Source: Flavipsychrobacter sp. (GTDB lineage Bacteria; Bacteroidota; Bacteroidia; Chitinophagales; Chitinophagaceae). From it: a stretch of DNA of 64,000 nt. Both the position numbers and the translations under genes were made by a program. The stretch is from assembly GCA_031292525.1 (NCBI GenBank), contig JARLGY010000047.1, positions 1 through 64,000 on the forward strand, given 5' to 3'. The notes below the pieces were generated by a model. The model saw nothing but the letters and a program-made list of their open reading frames with translations. It was not told the DNA's origin and searched no databases. Every line of letters begins with the position of its first letter. The first letter of the stretch is position 1. This document shows, piece after piece, positions 8,686-17,117 of the stretch.

Positions 8686-9163
8686 CAGCCCTTTTTATGG
8701 GCGTTGTTTCATTTGCGTTATTGTTGTTTTTTGTGAAATGCCCGACCAATCAGAAAAAAATGAAACCGGGCATATTATATACTGTAAACAGGTGAAAGGG
8801 GCTATGGTAGCGGGTATTGCTTTTCTTGACTTTTTAGGAATGCCCGAAGAATGCCCGATTGTGCCCGATGCCGGGCATTTTATTTTGTCTTGAACTGTGA
8901 TTTTTTTGATTAATGTGATGGCTGTGAACTGTGAGGTTTTGATGGTTTATAAATTGGTGATAGTGAACATTACGCCCACTACTCCTGCCACAGTGCAAGG
9001 TAAGACGGATAAGTGTTTGTCAGGTAAACAAGATATGCACCGTTCCACGGTGCGGGGTGTTCCACGGATTGGGTTCCTGAACACGATTTCAGAATTGCAG
9101 GATGGACACGACTTTATAAGACGATGCTATGCAAGCGTTGGCAGGAAGGACCAAATGGCAGTC
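8686..9163. other. Non-coding stretch with repeated TGCCCGA motifs
   Basis: No convincing gene is seen. An inverted pair ATGCCCG (8738-8744) and CGGGCAT (8767-8773) lies 50 bases after the secreted protein gene, followed by the phased repeats at 8840-8878 (separate entry). Further on, GTTCCACGG occurs twice (9042-9050 and 9059-9067), followed by the short inverted repeat GTTCCTGAAC (9073-9082). A plus-strand ORF at 8897-9304 has a poor amino-acid composition for a real protein and overlaps the better minus-strand ORF at 9164-9382. Confidence 0.5.
8840..8878 (+). repeat. Three helically phased TGCCCGA repeats plus an inverted copy
   Basis: TGCCCGA begins at 8841, 8852 and 8862, that is, at steps of 11 and 10 bases, and is followed at once by the inverted copy CCGGGCAT (8871-8878) and a T-rich run. 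The last part can fold as a hairpin and may terminate transcription. The regular one-turn spacing would also place the copies on one face of the helix, as in an operator or nucleoprotein site. A related pair ATGCCCG/CGGGCAT lies at 8738-8773, and the terminator at 22507-22543 uses the same arm sequence. Confidence 0.55.
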
Positions 9164-9382
9164 TTAATAGTTATTTACATCCCTGATTTTGTTTGCCATG
9201 AGCCAGTTGTGGAAGGCGAGGGAATCATCAGGATAATAATGGATGACCTGGCCATCTTTAAGGGCTATGATGAAGTAGTGCAGATCTGCAAGGTAGGCCG
9301 ATAACTGGCCGGCATGGTATTGAAAGCCAGGGTAGGTGCTGTGTGCTGTCTTATTATTTTTTCTTTTTCTAAAGAACCACAT
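9164..9382 (-). CDS. Small hypothetical protein
   Basis: A 72-residue ORF in a gene-poor stretch. The frame extends to an ATG at 9487, but the ATG at 9382 (MWFFRKRKNNK) gives the more protein-like product. The C-terminal 45 residues look coding: SAYLADLHYFIIALKDG, then QVIHYYPDDSLAFHNWL and ANKIRDVNN. This is the pattern of small proteins with two beta strands and a helix (KDG-x-hhhhxPDD-x-x-xFxxWL). I do not recognise the family. No promoter of the TAnnTTTG type is seen upstream, and it could be a remnant of a larger gene. Confidence 0.45.
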   Translation of the reverse strand: MWFFRKRKNNKTAHSTYPGFQYHAGQLSAYLADLHYFIIALKDGQVIHYYPDDSLAFHNWLMANKIRDVNNY

Positions 9383-10030
9383 ACAAACTGGTTTAAGTGT
9401 GAGTGGCAGGACATAAAAGAGGCGTGAACTTAAACACCCTACCTCAGGTACTTGCGATACCCACCAGGAATGAATAAGCCACGCCATGTCGGCGCGTCTT
9501 ACATCATTTTTCCTGGTTTGAAAGTTCGCAAGTTTCGAGGTAGGAAAAAGCTGAAGACAGCTAAAAATATGTATGTGTCACACTTAAATTATACCATGCG
9601 CAAATTTTGTTTGGTGTAAAAATACAAATTCAGTTTAATAAAGTAAGTAGGGAATTTGCGGGTTAAGTTTGCATGGAAGATTCCCCTTTGACCAGCTTGG
9701 AATTCCTATTGGCTGATAGCATAACATCAGCATTTCAAATTCCGGTCGGGAGACCGGCTGCATTTTATAGACACGGATCATCTTGCAGAAGATCCGCCAG
9801 AGAACCTCTTGATACTATTCTCGAACCATTTTGCTAATGATTTGAGAAAATTAGCGCAAACTATTTAGCTTTAGTTTCTTGATTGCCGTCGAAAACGGAG
9901 TATTATTAACACTTCCAGATACTCCGCGAGGAACATTTTATATAACAGTGTCTGTTATCTTACATTTGTTACGGGTGCGCACGTTGGGTGAATCCGGAAG
10001 AACTGGCCACAGCACTGCAACGAGTTTTTT
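9383..10030. other. Non-coding stretch rich in hairpins upstream of the AraC gene
   Basis: No gene is seen in 648 bases. Four inverted repeats occur in about 220 bases: CCGGTC/GACCGG around a GGGA tetraloop (9742-9757), a bulged GGATC...GATCC-type arm pair (9777-9797), CGGAGTAT/ATACTCCG with a 15-base loop (9896-9926), and ATAACAG/CTGTTAT with a 3-base loop (9942-9958). The last ends 72 bases before the AraC start codon and could be an operator for it. The others could belong to a structured RNA or to leftover mobile DNA. Confidence 0.5.
9942..9958. promoter_or_regulatory. Perfect inverted repeat upstream of the AraC gene
   Basis: ATAACAG, three bases, CTGTTAT: a 7-bp perfect inverted repeat located 72 bases before the AraC start codon. 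Its symmetry and place fit a regulator binding site, but a short RNA hairpin is equally possible. Confidence 0.35.
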
Positions 10031-10894
10031 ATGACGACTGATAACATTTCTACACATTCTTTAAAGGACATAACAGATCAGGAGATCCGTATTGATAAAT
10101 TTACGGGTACGATAAATAATGATGTACTATATAAAAAAGTTGCACATAGGAGGAACGATCATTTTTTGTTCATTTTTCAAAGAGACGGACGAAGTAAAAT
10201 TATGCTGGATTTTAGAGAAATTGAATTGATAGCTGGCGTTGTTATATGCGTGTTGCCAGGACAAATTCATTATGCAGTGGCTGTTGATCACAATACGGAG
10301 GCGTGGGTAATCACTTTGGATACTCATTTCATAAATGCAGATTACAGGTCAGTTTTTGAAGATCATTATTTCTTGTACCAACCGCAAATTTTACAAAATA
10401 CGGAAAAAGTCAGCTTGAATAGTTGCATCGAACTTATCCTGTCAGTAAAAGAAAATCGCCAGCAATTAAACTTCATTCCACAAGTTGCGCATTCGCTAAT
10501 TGATGCCTGCGTTGGTATGTTTGCTTCCGCCTATTATAAAACGGAAACAGGGCCAACTAACTTGTCACGTCAACATATCATAACCAAACAATTCAAACGA
10601 TTACTTTTACAACGATTAAAAACGCGCAAAAGTACGGCTGGCTATGCATCGGCTTTAAATATTACACCTGCTTATCTAAATGAGGTCATCAAATCAACGA
10701 CTGGGCTTACTGTAAGTTATTGGATACAGCAAGCCATAATCATTGAAGCAAAAAGACTGCTCTATGCCACCGACAATACCATTAAAGAAATAGCGTATAG
10801 CCTGGGTTTTGACGATCAAGCCTATTTTACCCGCTATTTTTCGAATGCGGATGGACAACCGCCGCAAAAGTTCAGATTGAATTACCGCAAATAA
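10031..10894 (+). CDS. AraC family transcriptional regulator
   Basis: A 287-residue regulator with an N-terminal cupin-like sensing domain (about residues 20-130) and the C-terminal AraC double helix-turn-helix (about residues 190-287). The first recognition unit includes GYASALNITPAYLNEVIK and the second TIKEIAYSLGFDDQAYFTRYF, with the family end PQKFR. Such proteins usually activate nearby genes in response to a small molecule. The following SDR gene (71 bases downstream, same strand) is the likely target. Isoleucine codons here are mixed ATT/ATC/ATA, while many neighbouring genes lean to ATA, which fits acquisition from another Bacteroidota genome. The effector cannot be told. Confidence 0.88.
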   Translation: MTTDNISTHSLKDITDQEIRIDKFTGTINNDVLYKKVAHRRNDHFLFIFQRDGRSKIMLDFREIELIAGVVICVLPGQIHYAVAVDHNTEAWVITLDTHFINADYRSVFEDHYFLYQPQILQNTEKVSLNSCIELILSVKENRQQLNFIPQVAHSLIDACVGMFASAYYKTETGPTNLSRQHIITKQFKRLLLQRLKTRKSTAGYASALNITPAYLNEVIKSTTGLTVSYWIQQAIIIEAKRLLYATDNTIKEIAYSLGFDDQAYFTRYFSNADGQPPQKFRLNYRK

Positions 10895-10965
10895 TCCAAG
10901 ACCTCCCGCAATCTATCCATTTCCCAGTTCCTACTGTATAATGATCTTTGTAGAAAAAATCAGAA

Positions 10966-11835
10966 ATGGGATATAATATGGTTTACAGTATAGGAATAAT
11001 CTGTTGTTTAGTTCTTTCGTACAGACTGATCAAATTCGTTTATCCCTATCTCCGGCCTTCAACGCTTAAAAAATACCTTGCAAGTGATGCTTACGCTGTT
11101 GTATCTGGAGCTACTGATGGCATTGGCAAAGCTATTGCTATGGAACTTGCCAACAATGGTTTTAATATAATTCTACATGGCAGAAATTCCGACAAATTAA
11201 AGTTGGTTGAAACTGAAATCAAAACAAAAAATGCATTAAGTAAGGTAATTTGTCTATTACATGATGGCAGCATAAACAGTCAATTAGACATCTCATCAAT
11301 CAAAAATTTGACAATGACGGTTTTGGTAAACAATGTTGGAACCGGCCCTATTAATGAACTTGTAAAGTATACCAATAATGAAATTGATGCAACGATAACC
11401 TTAAATGCTGCATTTCCTTCGCAGTTAACCCGAAATTTATTGCCATATTTAAATAAGCACGCGCTTATCTTAAATGTATCTTCTTATGCAGGGTTATTTC
11501 CACCGCCTTATTTGGCCGTGTATGCCGGAACAAAAGCCTATAATAATGCATTCTCCATCTCACTTGCCCGTGAATTGGAAAATACCGAAGTCATTTCATT
11601 AATAACGGGTAGTGTACATACAAGTACCAATACAAAGCCGGTATCATTTATGCGTCCAAGCGCCTCAACCTATGCCAGGCATGTGTTAAATATTGTTGGT
11701 TGTGGGCGAAAATATATAATGCCCTATTGGCCTCACGCCATTCAGACTTATGTTATTTCGTTGCTTCCTGAACGCTTAATCGATAACGCAACCAAGAATG
11801 CGATGAAAAAAGAACTGACATTAGGATTGAAATAG
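10966..11835 (+). CDS. Membrane-anchored short-chain dehydrogenase/reductase
   Basis: A 289-residue SDR enzyme. An N-terminal hydrophobic helix (about residues 5-25, VYSIGIICCLVLSYRLI) precedes the Rossmann fold, an arrangement seen in the 17-beta-hydroxysteroid dehydrogenase 3/12-like group that reduces keto-lipids or steroids. The cofactor motif is VVSGATDGIGKA (TGxxxGIG type), the structural NNVG motif follows, and the active site has serine in LNVSSYAG with Y-A-G-T-K (YxxxK). ATG codons at 10966 and 10978 are both possible starts. It lies downstream of the AraC regulator, with which it probably forms a regulated unit. The substrate is unknown. Confidence 0.85.
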   Translation: MGYNMVYSIGIICCLVLSYRLIKFVYPYLRPSTLKKYLASDAYAVVSGATDGIGKAIAMELANNGFNIILHGRNSDKLKLVETEIKTKNALSKVICLLHDGSINSQLDISSIKNLTMTVLVNNVGTGPINELVKYTNNEIDATITLNAAFPSQLTRNLLPYLNKHALILNVSSYAGLFPPPYLAVYAGTKAYNNAFSISLARELENTEVISLITGSVHTSTNTKPVSFMRPSASTYARHVLNIVGCGRKYIMPYWPHAIQTYVISLLPERLIDNATKNAMKKELTLGLK

Positions 11836-12255
11836 TATTTCGTAGCGATTATGTTTTTTAACAGCGCCAAAATTCATGTACCTAAATTTGATCAATAGTC
11901 TATCAGCCTGCCTTTGCCTTTGCAGGTGGATTGTGTAGATCGTCATATATAATCAAACCATTGAACAATCTTAAAGATCATCATCATGCAGTCACGGGTA
12001 AATGCCCAGGTAATTTGCTCCGCTACCCAATCGGATTTAAGACTAATCATCCCGGTCACCATTTTTTCAATAACAGCTGTGGTGTCTGTGAATTTAATAC
12101 CTGGTTCGAATGTACCAAAAGGTTATAACACAAAAGTCGCTCTAAGAGCGACTTTGTTTTTTGTGAACCTCTTGGTATTCGAACCAGAAGAATTCACTTA
12201 AAATCTTCCTTGATTAAGCTGAGGATTTCGAAACGGCCTTGGTTTTTACAAATTT
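11836..12255. other. Non-coding stretch between the SDR and serine hydrolase genes
   Basis: No supported gene. Two short plus-strand ORFs at 11931-12128 and 11986-12201 overlap each other and run into the large palindrome at 12101-12187, so they are unlikely to be coding. The palindrome is the only clear structure and is described separately. Confidence 0.5.
12101..12187. repeat. 87-bp nested imperfect palindrome
   Basis: The outer arms CTGGTTCGAA (12101-12110) and TTCGAACCAG (12178-12187) are perfect complements. The next block, ACCAAAAGGTT (12114-12124) with AACCTCTTGGT (12166-12176), pairs at 10 of 11 positions. The centre is a perfect hairpin, AAAGTCGCTC (12133-12142) and GAGCGACTTT (12146-12155), with a TAA loop and a T-rich tail. 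The core alone would be a good bidirectional terminator, but the two outer shells are not needed for that. GGTTCGAA recalls the tRNA T-arm, yet neither arm forms a proper T-stem, so no tRNA is called. Confidence 0.7.
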
Positions 12256-13461
12256 TTATCCCTCGCTGTCAAAGCCACTCATTTCGGGTATTCCCTTTAC
12301 GATGCTAAATACCTTGGGGGCCTGATGGTAAATGCCAGGATTATGTTTGTTGCCTAAAACTACGATAGTTAGATTTTCGCCAATGAAGCGGTAGAAGGAT
12401 GTATTGTTGCCGTGCCACCAACCGTTGTGGTAGATGATCTTATTGCCATTGGGAAAGCACAACATGCGCCAACCAAGACCGTAATTTTTTACGCCTTTAC
12501 GTTCGAAAGAGCATGGGCCGTATGCCATTTCAATAGTCTCGTTAGAGAGCAATATATTTTTGTAGAAAGACTGATCCCAGCGATACATATCTTCTACGGT
12601 GCTGTACACATTTTTATCGCCATAAATGCCATCGCCAAACATGTTGGGTTCGCGCGTCCAGTTATAGCGGTAACTAATAGTAGCATCACCCGGCAGTCCT
12701 TTGGCGGCATCGCAGATATACGTGTGTGTCATACCCAGAGGCGCGAAGATATATTGGTGCATAAAATCGCGAAAGTTCATGCCTGTTACCTCTTCTATGA
12801 CTAGTGCGAGCACCGCATAATTTGTATTGCTGTAGGTGAAGCGTGTACCGGGCTTAAACTCAAGTCCAGGTTTGTACTTAGCCATCATGGCCAGCATTTC
12901 TTTGTTTGTGCTCGGTATGCGCTCATCGGGAATATAGTCTTGCAGCCAGTGAGTGTAATCGCGCAGGCCAGAACGGTGGCACAGCAACATACGCAATGTG
13001 ATTGCGGGATAAGGGAAAGTTTTTAAGTAGTGTTGTACGGGTTGATCTATATCTAAATGTTTGTGCTCATATAGATATAGTACGGCTGCACCTGTGAAGG
13101 TTTTAGAGATAGATGCCAGCTGGCAGCCGTTTGTAGCCTGGAGCGGCTCGTGAGCCTCCCTGTTGGCATAACCGTAATACCTTTCGTAGAGTATTTTGCC
13201 TTTATAGCCTACCAGCACACTACCGTTAAAACCAGCGTGTGCCTGTGCATTATAATAGGCATCGAGCCGATTAATGATATCGCGGTTTTGCGGTGTGGTG
13301 GTATCGTATATAAGGGTTGGGTTACCGCCTTTTTTTGGTGCTTCACTAAAGCCGGAAACATTACTTTGGGTATGTGCTGTAGCCTGTTGTTGCCGGGAAT
13401 GGCAAGCTATAAGTAATATAAACAGTAAACAGGAAACGTATTTGGATGTTTTCTTAAGCAT
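12256..13461 (-). CDS. Serine hydrolase of the class C beta-lactamase/PBP fold (lipoprotein)
   Basis: A 401-residue penicillin-binding-protein-like hydrolase. The N-terminus is a lipoprotein signal (LLFILLIAC, lipidated cysteine C20). The catalytic S-x-x-K is S117-I-S-K120, the Y-x-N motif is YSN in the RFTYSNTNYAVLAL segment near residue 210, and the third motif is HNG in IIYHNGWWHG, replacing KTG. These enzymes act as D-Ala-D-Ala peptidases, esterases or amidases in the periplasm; resistance to beta-lactams is not implied. A TATATTTG -7 element on the minus strand (13480-13487) supports the start. It lies 43 bases downstream of the ACP phosphodiesterase gene. Confidence 0.88.
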   Translation of the reverse strand: MLKKTSKYVSCLLFILLIACHSRQQQATAHTQSNVSGFSEAPKKGGNPTLIYDTTTPQNRDIINRLDAYYNAQAHAGFNGSVLVGYKGKILYERYYGYANREAHEPLQATNGCQLASISKTFTGAAVLYLYEHKHLDIDQPVQHYLKTFPYPAITLRMLLCHRSGLRDYTHWLQDYIPDERIPSTNKEMLAMMAKYKPGLEFKPGTRFTYSNTNYAVLALVIEEVTGMNFRDFMHQYIFAPLGMTHTYICDAAKGLPGDATISYRYNWTREPNMFGDGIYGDKNVYSTVEDMYRWDQSFYKNILLSNETIEMAYGPCSFERKGVKNYGLGWRMLCFPNGNKIIYHNGWWHGNNTSFYRFIGENLTIVVLGNKHNPGIYHQAPKVFSIVKGIPEMSGFDSEG

Positions 13462-13479
13462 GCTTGTTTGTCAAAGTGG

Positions 13480-13487
13480 CAAATATA
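13480..13487 (-). promoter_or_regulatory. -7 promoter element of the serine hydrolase gene
   Basis: CAAATATA on the plus strand reads TATATTTG on the minus strand, 18 bases before the start codon. It is a full match to TAnnTTTG; a clear -33 element is not seen at the usual spacing. Confidence 0.4.
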
Positions 13488-13504
13488 AAAGGGTAGGCCA
13501 AGGG

Positions 13505-14095
13505 CTACTGCCGGGTTAACTCAACTTTAACATATTTTACTACATCGTCCATCAACTCATAATAACATTGTGCCAATTGATAGTAGTATTCGATAAAGGT
13601 CTGGTAAGCAGCTTCGGTGCTTTCCAAGTGTTGAGCACGGCGTTCTAGTCCTTGTAATGACCGTTGCATGCCCTGTAAGGTACGATACCCATACAACCAA
13701 TTGTGGGTGCGCATGTGCGGGAAGTAACTGGCAAATTTTTCGGGGAACCAATTGGCCTGAGTTTCGAGCCGGGTATAAGTATCTTCGGTAAACTTAAGTA
13801 AATGTGTGGCTGATGGAAAACATTGTGGGTCCATGGCCAGAAAATGATCGTACAGTATATCGGTAATAGGGCCGGAATACAAACCATATTTTTCTTTAAA
13901 CCACAACCTGGCCCGGCCAGTAGCGGGGTGCGCATCGGTAAACGCATCTATTTTGCGGTGTAGTTCTATTCCTTTTTTTATGCCCGCGGGGTATTGTTCT
14001 AATGCTATCCGGCCCTTGACATGGTCGGCTATCATATTGCCGGTGAGTATCTCAGCATCTGCGAAAGAAAGATATGCATGCGCCAGGTAATTCAT
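13505..14095 (-). CDS. acpH: Acyl carrier protein phosphodiesterase
   Basis: A 196-residue member of the ACP phosphodiesterase family (E. coli AcpH is of similar size), a metal-dependent enzyme that removes the 4'-phosphopantetheine arm from holo-ACP. The start MNYLAHAYLSF is the family signature, followed by GNMIADHVKG, the ELHRKIDAFTDAHPA segment carrying the metal-binding histidine and aspartates of the HD-like fold, and DILYDHFLA. The protein is complete. It is on the same strand as the serine hydrolase, with no functional link known. Confidence 0.9.
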   Translation of the reverse strand: MNYLAHAYLSFADAEILTGNMIADHVKGRIALEQYPAGIKKGIELHRKIDAFTDAHPATGRARLWFKEKYGLYSGPITDILYDHFLAMDPQCFPSATHLLKFTEDTYTRLETQANWFPEKFASYFPHMRTHNWLYGYRTLQGMQRSLQGLERRAQHLESTEAAYQTFIEYYYQLAQCYYELMDDVVKYVKVELTRQ

Positions 14096-14354
14096 ATATG
14101 CTAAGCTACGACAAGGTATGGTAAGGACAGGGTAGAAATTCTATATTGTAGCATTGATGAAATAGTTTGGCCCAGTCGGGATACTGCTATATATGTTTAG
14201 TACGGATGGTGCTCCCGGCAATTCTCTACTTTTTTTTATGCCCCCCAAAAGCGGCAAAAAGGGTAGCTGAATATGAGTTCAGTTTTTTACATGTGCATCG
14301 GTTGTTATTGTGAAATAGTATTGAGTATTAGCGAAACATGATTGAACATGTTTC

Positions 14355-16520
14355 TTACTCTACGTGCTTTTTGTCATCCAGCTCATCAATGTCGATGCTC
14401 ATGGTTTTTAGTTCGACGAGCAGTTTTTCGACATAGACCAATTGGGCGTCGGTGAGCTGGAAGGGGGTATGGAGGGATGGGTTTACCTGCAATAAGTTTT
14501 CTTTTATGGATGGGTACAGGTACCTGATGCCTTCCTCGATCTTATTGAACCATAGCAGGCATTCATTTATCTTTTGCTGTTGTGCTCCGGTGGCGATTGT
14601 GCCCGTTTGGGTATCGCCCTCTACATAAATGTTGTTAAGGGTACGTGTGACCCGGATGTTGTGCATGACGAGTTCGTAATACAATGTTGAGTTGTCTACG
14701 CTCTTTGGTTCATGGATGTACCGGTTGAGGCTATCGAACACATTGCTGTTTTTGGTTTCGGCACTGCGCTTGTTTTTAGTCCAGTTTATGTTGGGTTTTG
14801 TGCCGAAAAAGGTGGCCAGGAAATACTCGTAATTACAATTAATGGAAGTAGCCAGATGTATGGGTAACCATTTTTTATCCCAGGTGGGCAGTAATGCAAA
14901 CCCAGCAAACACTGCAAGACCTGAGCCTCCAATAGTACACAGCGCTCGCGTGACTATGAGCAAAGGGTTGAGGGTGGCCTCAAGGTTGAACAGTAGAACC
15001 AGGTTAACTGTGATGACAAAGGCTGCAATGGCGTAGTTGCGGCGCAGGTAGTACACCATAAGTACGAAGGTGATAAACAGTATGGCTTCTATAATATGCA
15101 CCTGCCTATCGATAAGCAGGAACAAGCTACCTACGATACCCCCTGCCAGTGTGCCTACCACACGCTCTATGGCTTTGGTGAAGGTTGCTCCAAAATAGGG
15201 CTGTATCACTATCATTATACTAAATGGAAGCCAATAACCATGATCGATATTAAACCACTTATAAATGAACAGACCAATACTTGCTGCAATAGCAGAGCGG
15301 AGCGCATAGCGGGTATTAAAGGTATTGAAGCTGAACAGCGTGCGGAGTGACGCTAAAACAAACTTAGGGTTGAGTATGAATAAAGTTTTGGTCATGGAGT
15401 AGGTGCGGAATGTAAGTACATCGCTGCCCATGTCTTCTATATGTGCAACCGAACGCTCTATGAGTTTTAATGAACGCTCTGCCAGGTGTATTATTTTTTT
15501 TATAGATTTTGTGGCTGGCTGCTCCTGTGGCAGAGGGTACTGTTTGGAAAGCAGTACCAGCTTTTTGAGCCTGCTGGTTCGGGCATTCAAGATTACCTTT
15601 TCCTCTGGTTTTAGGGTTACCGTAAAAACAGCCATGCGTTCCAGTGTATCGTGTATGGAAGTGAACAGCACTGATAATTTTATTTTTAGCGAGGGATCGA
15701 CATCACTAATATTGATAGCTTCCATCTCTTCGCTCATGGCTATAACGTGCACTGCTACCAGCGATGCGGCTTTGCGCAGCTGCACCAGATTGTATTTCTG
15801 TTTATCTTTTTCATTTACCTGGTGGGCCATTTGGGTAAAGAACATAAAGGAATTATCGATAGAGGTGCGCACATCTTTTTCTTTCAGGTATATGGCGCGT
15901 ATGTTGCTACGTCTTTCCGCACCATCCCAACCCTTGCCCACCTCGCCCACCAGGCTGGCCACTGCGCGCCATATAAGCGCTATCTGCCGCCTGAATGGTT
16001 GCTCGGCCGGTGTGGAAAGTGAAATGGCCATACCTACCGCAATAGGCCATATTGCACCAATAAGAACAAGGTAGGCGCGATGCTCAGTGGCTTGTAATGT
16101 TGGCGTAGGATAGGCATTGCTGAGGATGAAGAGCAGGTACACACATATAGCCAGTCCGCTGGCCCGATCTCCAATATTTTTTAGTAATGTGGCAATAAAG
16201 CCTACCGCAAACATACATAGGGTACTGAGCCATATATTATGCCCGGTGACAGAACCCAATACTGAGAAAATAATAGCCAGTGCCGCACCTGAGGCAAGTG
16301 TGCGTACCCGCCATGCGTAGGAGCCCTTCAGCTCAACCCAACATACGGCTTCGGCGGTGAGGGTGATCCATACGGCATCTATAATATGGTTGGTGGACAA
16401 CCCCCATATCAGTGGAACAATTGCACTTATGGCCATACGCAATCCCCAACTGAACATAGGTTCAAAGGTTTCCTGCTGTATGAGTTTGTTCAGCCGTTTA
16501 TATGTTTGTATGGTGGCCAC
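14355..16520 (-). CDS. FUSC family membrane protein (YccS-like)
   Basis: A 721-residue inner-membrane protein with two blocks of hydrophobic helices (about residues 25-165 and 405-550), separated and followed by cytoplasmic regions, the layout of YccS/YhfK/AaeB-type FUSC proteins. These are thought to be aromatic acid or small-molecule efflux transporters, but most are untested. The start is GTG at 16520: no ATG lies between it and the upstream in-frame stop, and the first internal Met is residue 22, just before the first membrane helix. It begins 13 bases after the TlpA-like gene on the same strand, so the two are probably co-transcribed. Confidence 0.85.
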   Translation of the reverse strand: MATIQTYKRLNKLIQQETFEPMFSWGLRMAISAIVPLIWGLSTNHIIDAVWITLTAEAVCWVELKGSYAWRVRTLASGAALAIIFSVLGSVTGHNIWLSTLCMFAVGFIATLLKNIGDRASGLAICVYLLFILSNAYPTPTLQATEHRAYLVLIGAIWPIAVGMAISLSTPAEQPFRRQIALIWRAVASLVGEVGKGWDGAERRSNIRAIYLKEKDVRTSIDNSFMFFTQMAHQVNEKDKQKYNLVQLRKAASLVAVHVIAMSEEMEAINISDVDPSLKIKLSVLFTSIHDTLERMAVFTVTLKPEEKVILNARTSRLKKLVLLSKQYPLPQEQPATKSIKKIIHLAERSLKLIERSVAHIEDMGSDVLTFRTYSMTKTLFILNPKFVLASLRTLFSFNTFNTRYALRSAIAASIGLFIYKWFNIDHGYWLPFSIMIVIQPYFGATFTKAIERVVGTLAGGIVGSLFLLIDRQVHIIEAILFITFVLMVYYLRRNYAIAAFVITVNLVLLFNLEATLNPLLIVTRALCTIGGSGLAVFAGFALLPTWDKKWLPIHLATSINCNYEYFLATFFGTKPNINWTKNKRSAETKNSNVFDSLNRYIHEPKSVDNSTLYYELVMHNIRVTRTLNNIYVEGDTQTGTIATGAQQQKINECLLWFNKIEEGIRYLYPSIKENLLQVNPSLHTPFQLTDAQLVYVEKLLVELKTMSIDIDELDDKKHVE

Positions 16521-16533
16521 GAAAAAAGATATA

Positions 16534-17019
16534 TTATTTTAGTGCCAGTTGTTTATTAACAATCTCTCCTATCTGCCCGCTGGTAATTGTGCCTTCAATA
16601 AACTGGCGAAAACCTGTAGTCCTGTTCAGTATAAGAGTAGATGGTATAGAACCCAGCCAGCTACTGTCTATTTTGGGTATAAAAGTATTGGCATTGGTTT
16701 CATTAAACCATACCACTTCGGGTTTTAGTTTTCTTTTTTCTACGAAAGCTGCAATTTTATCGGGGTAGCTTTCTTTAAAATCGAAACTGGCCATGATGAT
16801 CTTTACGGGCTTGCCGGTGTAAAGTGCCTGCAGGGCATCGAACTGAGGGAGCTCGGCACAGCATGGGGCACACCATGTGGCCCAGAAGTTTATGATATAT
16901 ACGGTGTCTTTCGCAGATGCGCGGAGCATTAACTGATCGGCAGTATAGCTTTTTATTGACTGTGCATTGGTGAGACAAAATGAAAACAGGATACTGGTAA
17001 AAAACAATAATTTTTTCAT
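16534..17019 (-). CDS. TlpA-like thioredoxin family thiol-disulfide reductase
   Basis: A 161-residue secreted thioredoxin-fold protein. A signal peptide ([20 protein letters not shown]) is followed by the redox centre in [15 protein letters not shown] (WCAPC active site), and the cis-proline region [11 protein letters not shown] is near residue 130. Such proteins reduce disulfides in the periplasm, for example in cytochrome maturation or protein repair. An extra cysteine directly after CAPC is unusual. It is the first gene of a probable two-gene unit with the FUSC protein. Confidence 0.88.
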   Translation of the reverse strand: MKKLLFFTSILFSFCLTNAQSIKSYTADQLMLRASAKDTVYIINFWATWCAPCCAELPQFDALQALYTGKPVKIIMASFDFKESYPDKIAAFVEKRKLKPEVVWFNETNANTFIPKIDSSWLGSIPSTLILNRTTGFRQFIEGTITSGQIGEIVNKQLALK

Positions 17020-17117
17020 GATGTTGCTATTCTTGTTATAAAGATAAAAGGTGGCGGGCTAACAGGATGCAAAAGTTTCTTTAGGGGGGTATTGTACAAC
17101 TATTGTAGGTTTTGCCT

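Noticed and set aside
8897-9304. 135-residue plus-strand ORF in the gap after the secreted protein
   Set aside because: Poor composition, no family features, overlaps the better minus-strand ORF and contains the GTTCCACGG repeats.
12101-12187. Possible tRNA or tRNA fragment
   Set aside because: GGTTCGAA is present, but neither arm forms a T-stem and no acceptor, D or anticodon arm can be built.
11931-12201. Two short plus-strand ORFs before the palindrome
   Set aside because: They overlap in different frames and run into the palindrome; no start signal or family features.
15403-16074. 223-residue plus-strand ORF
   Set aside because: Antisense to the FUSC gene, which has clear membrane helices and family features; serine/cysteine-rich shadow composition.
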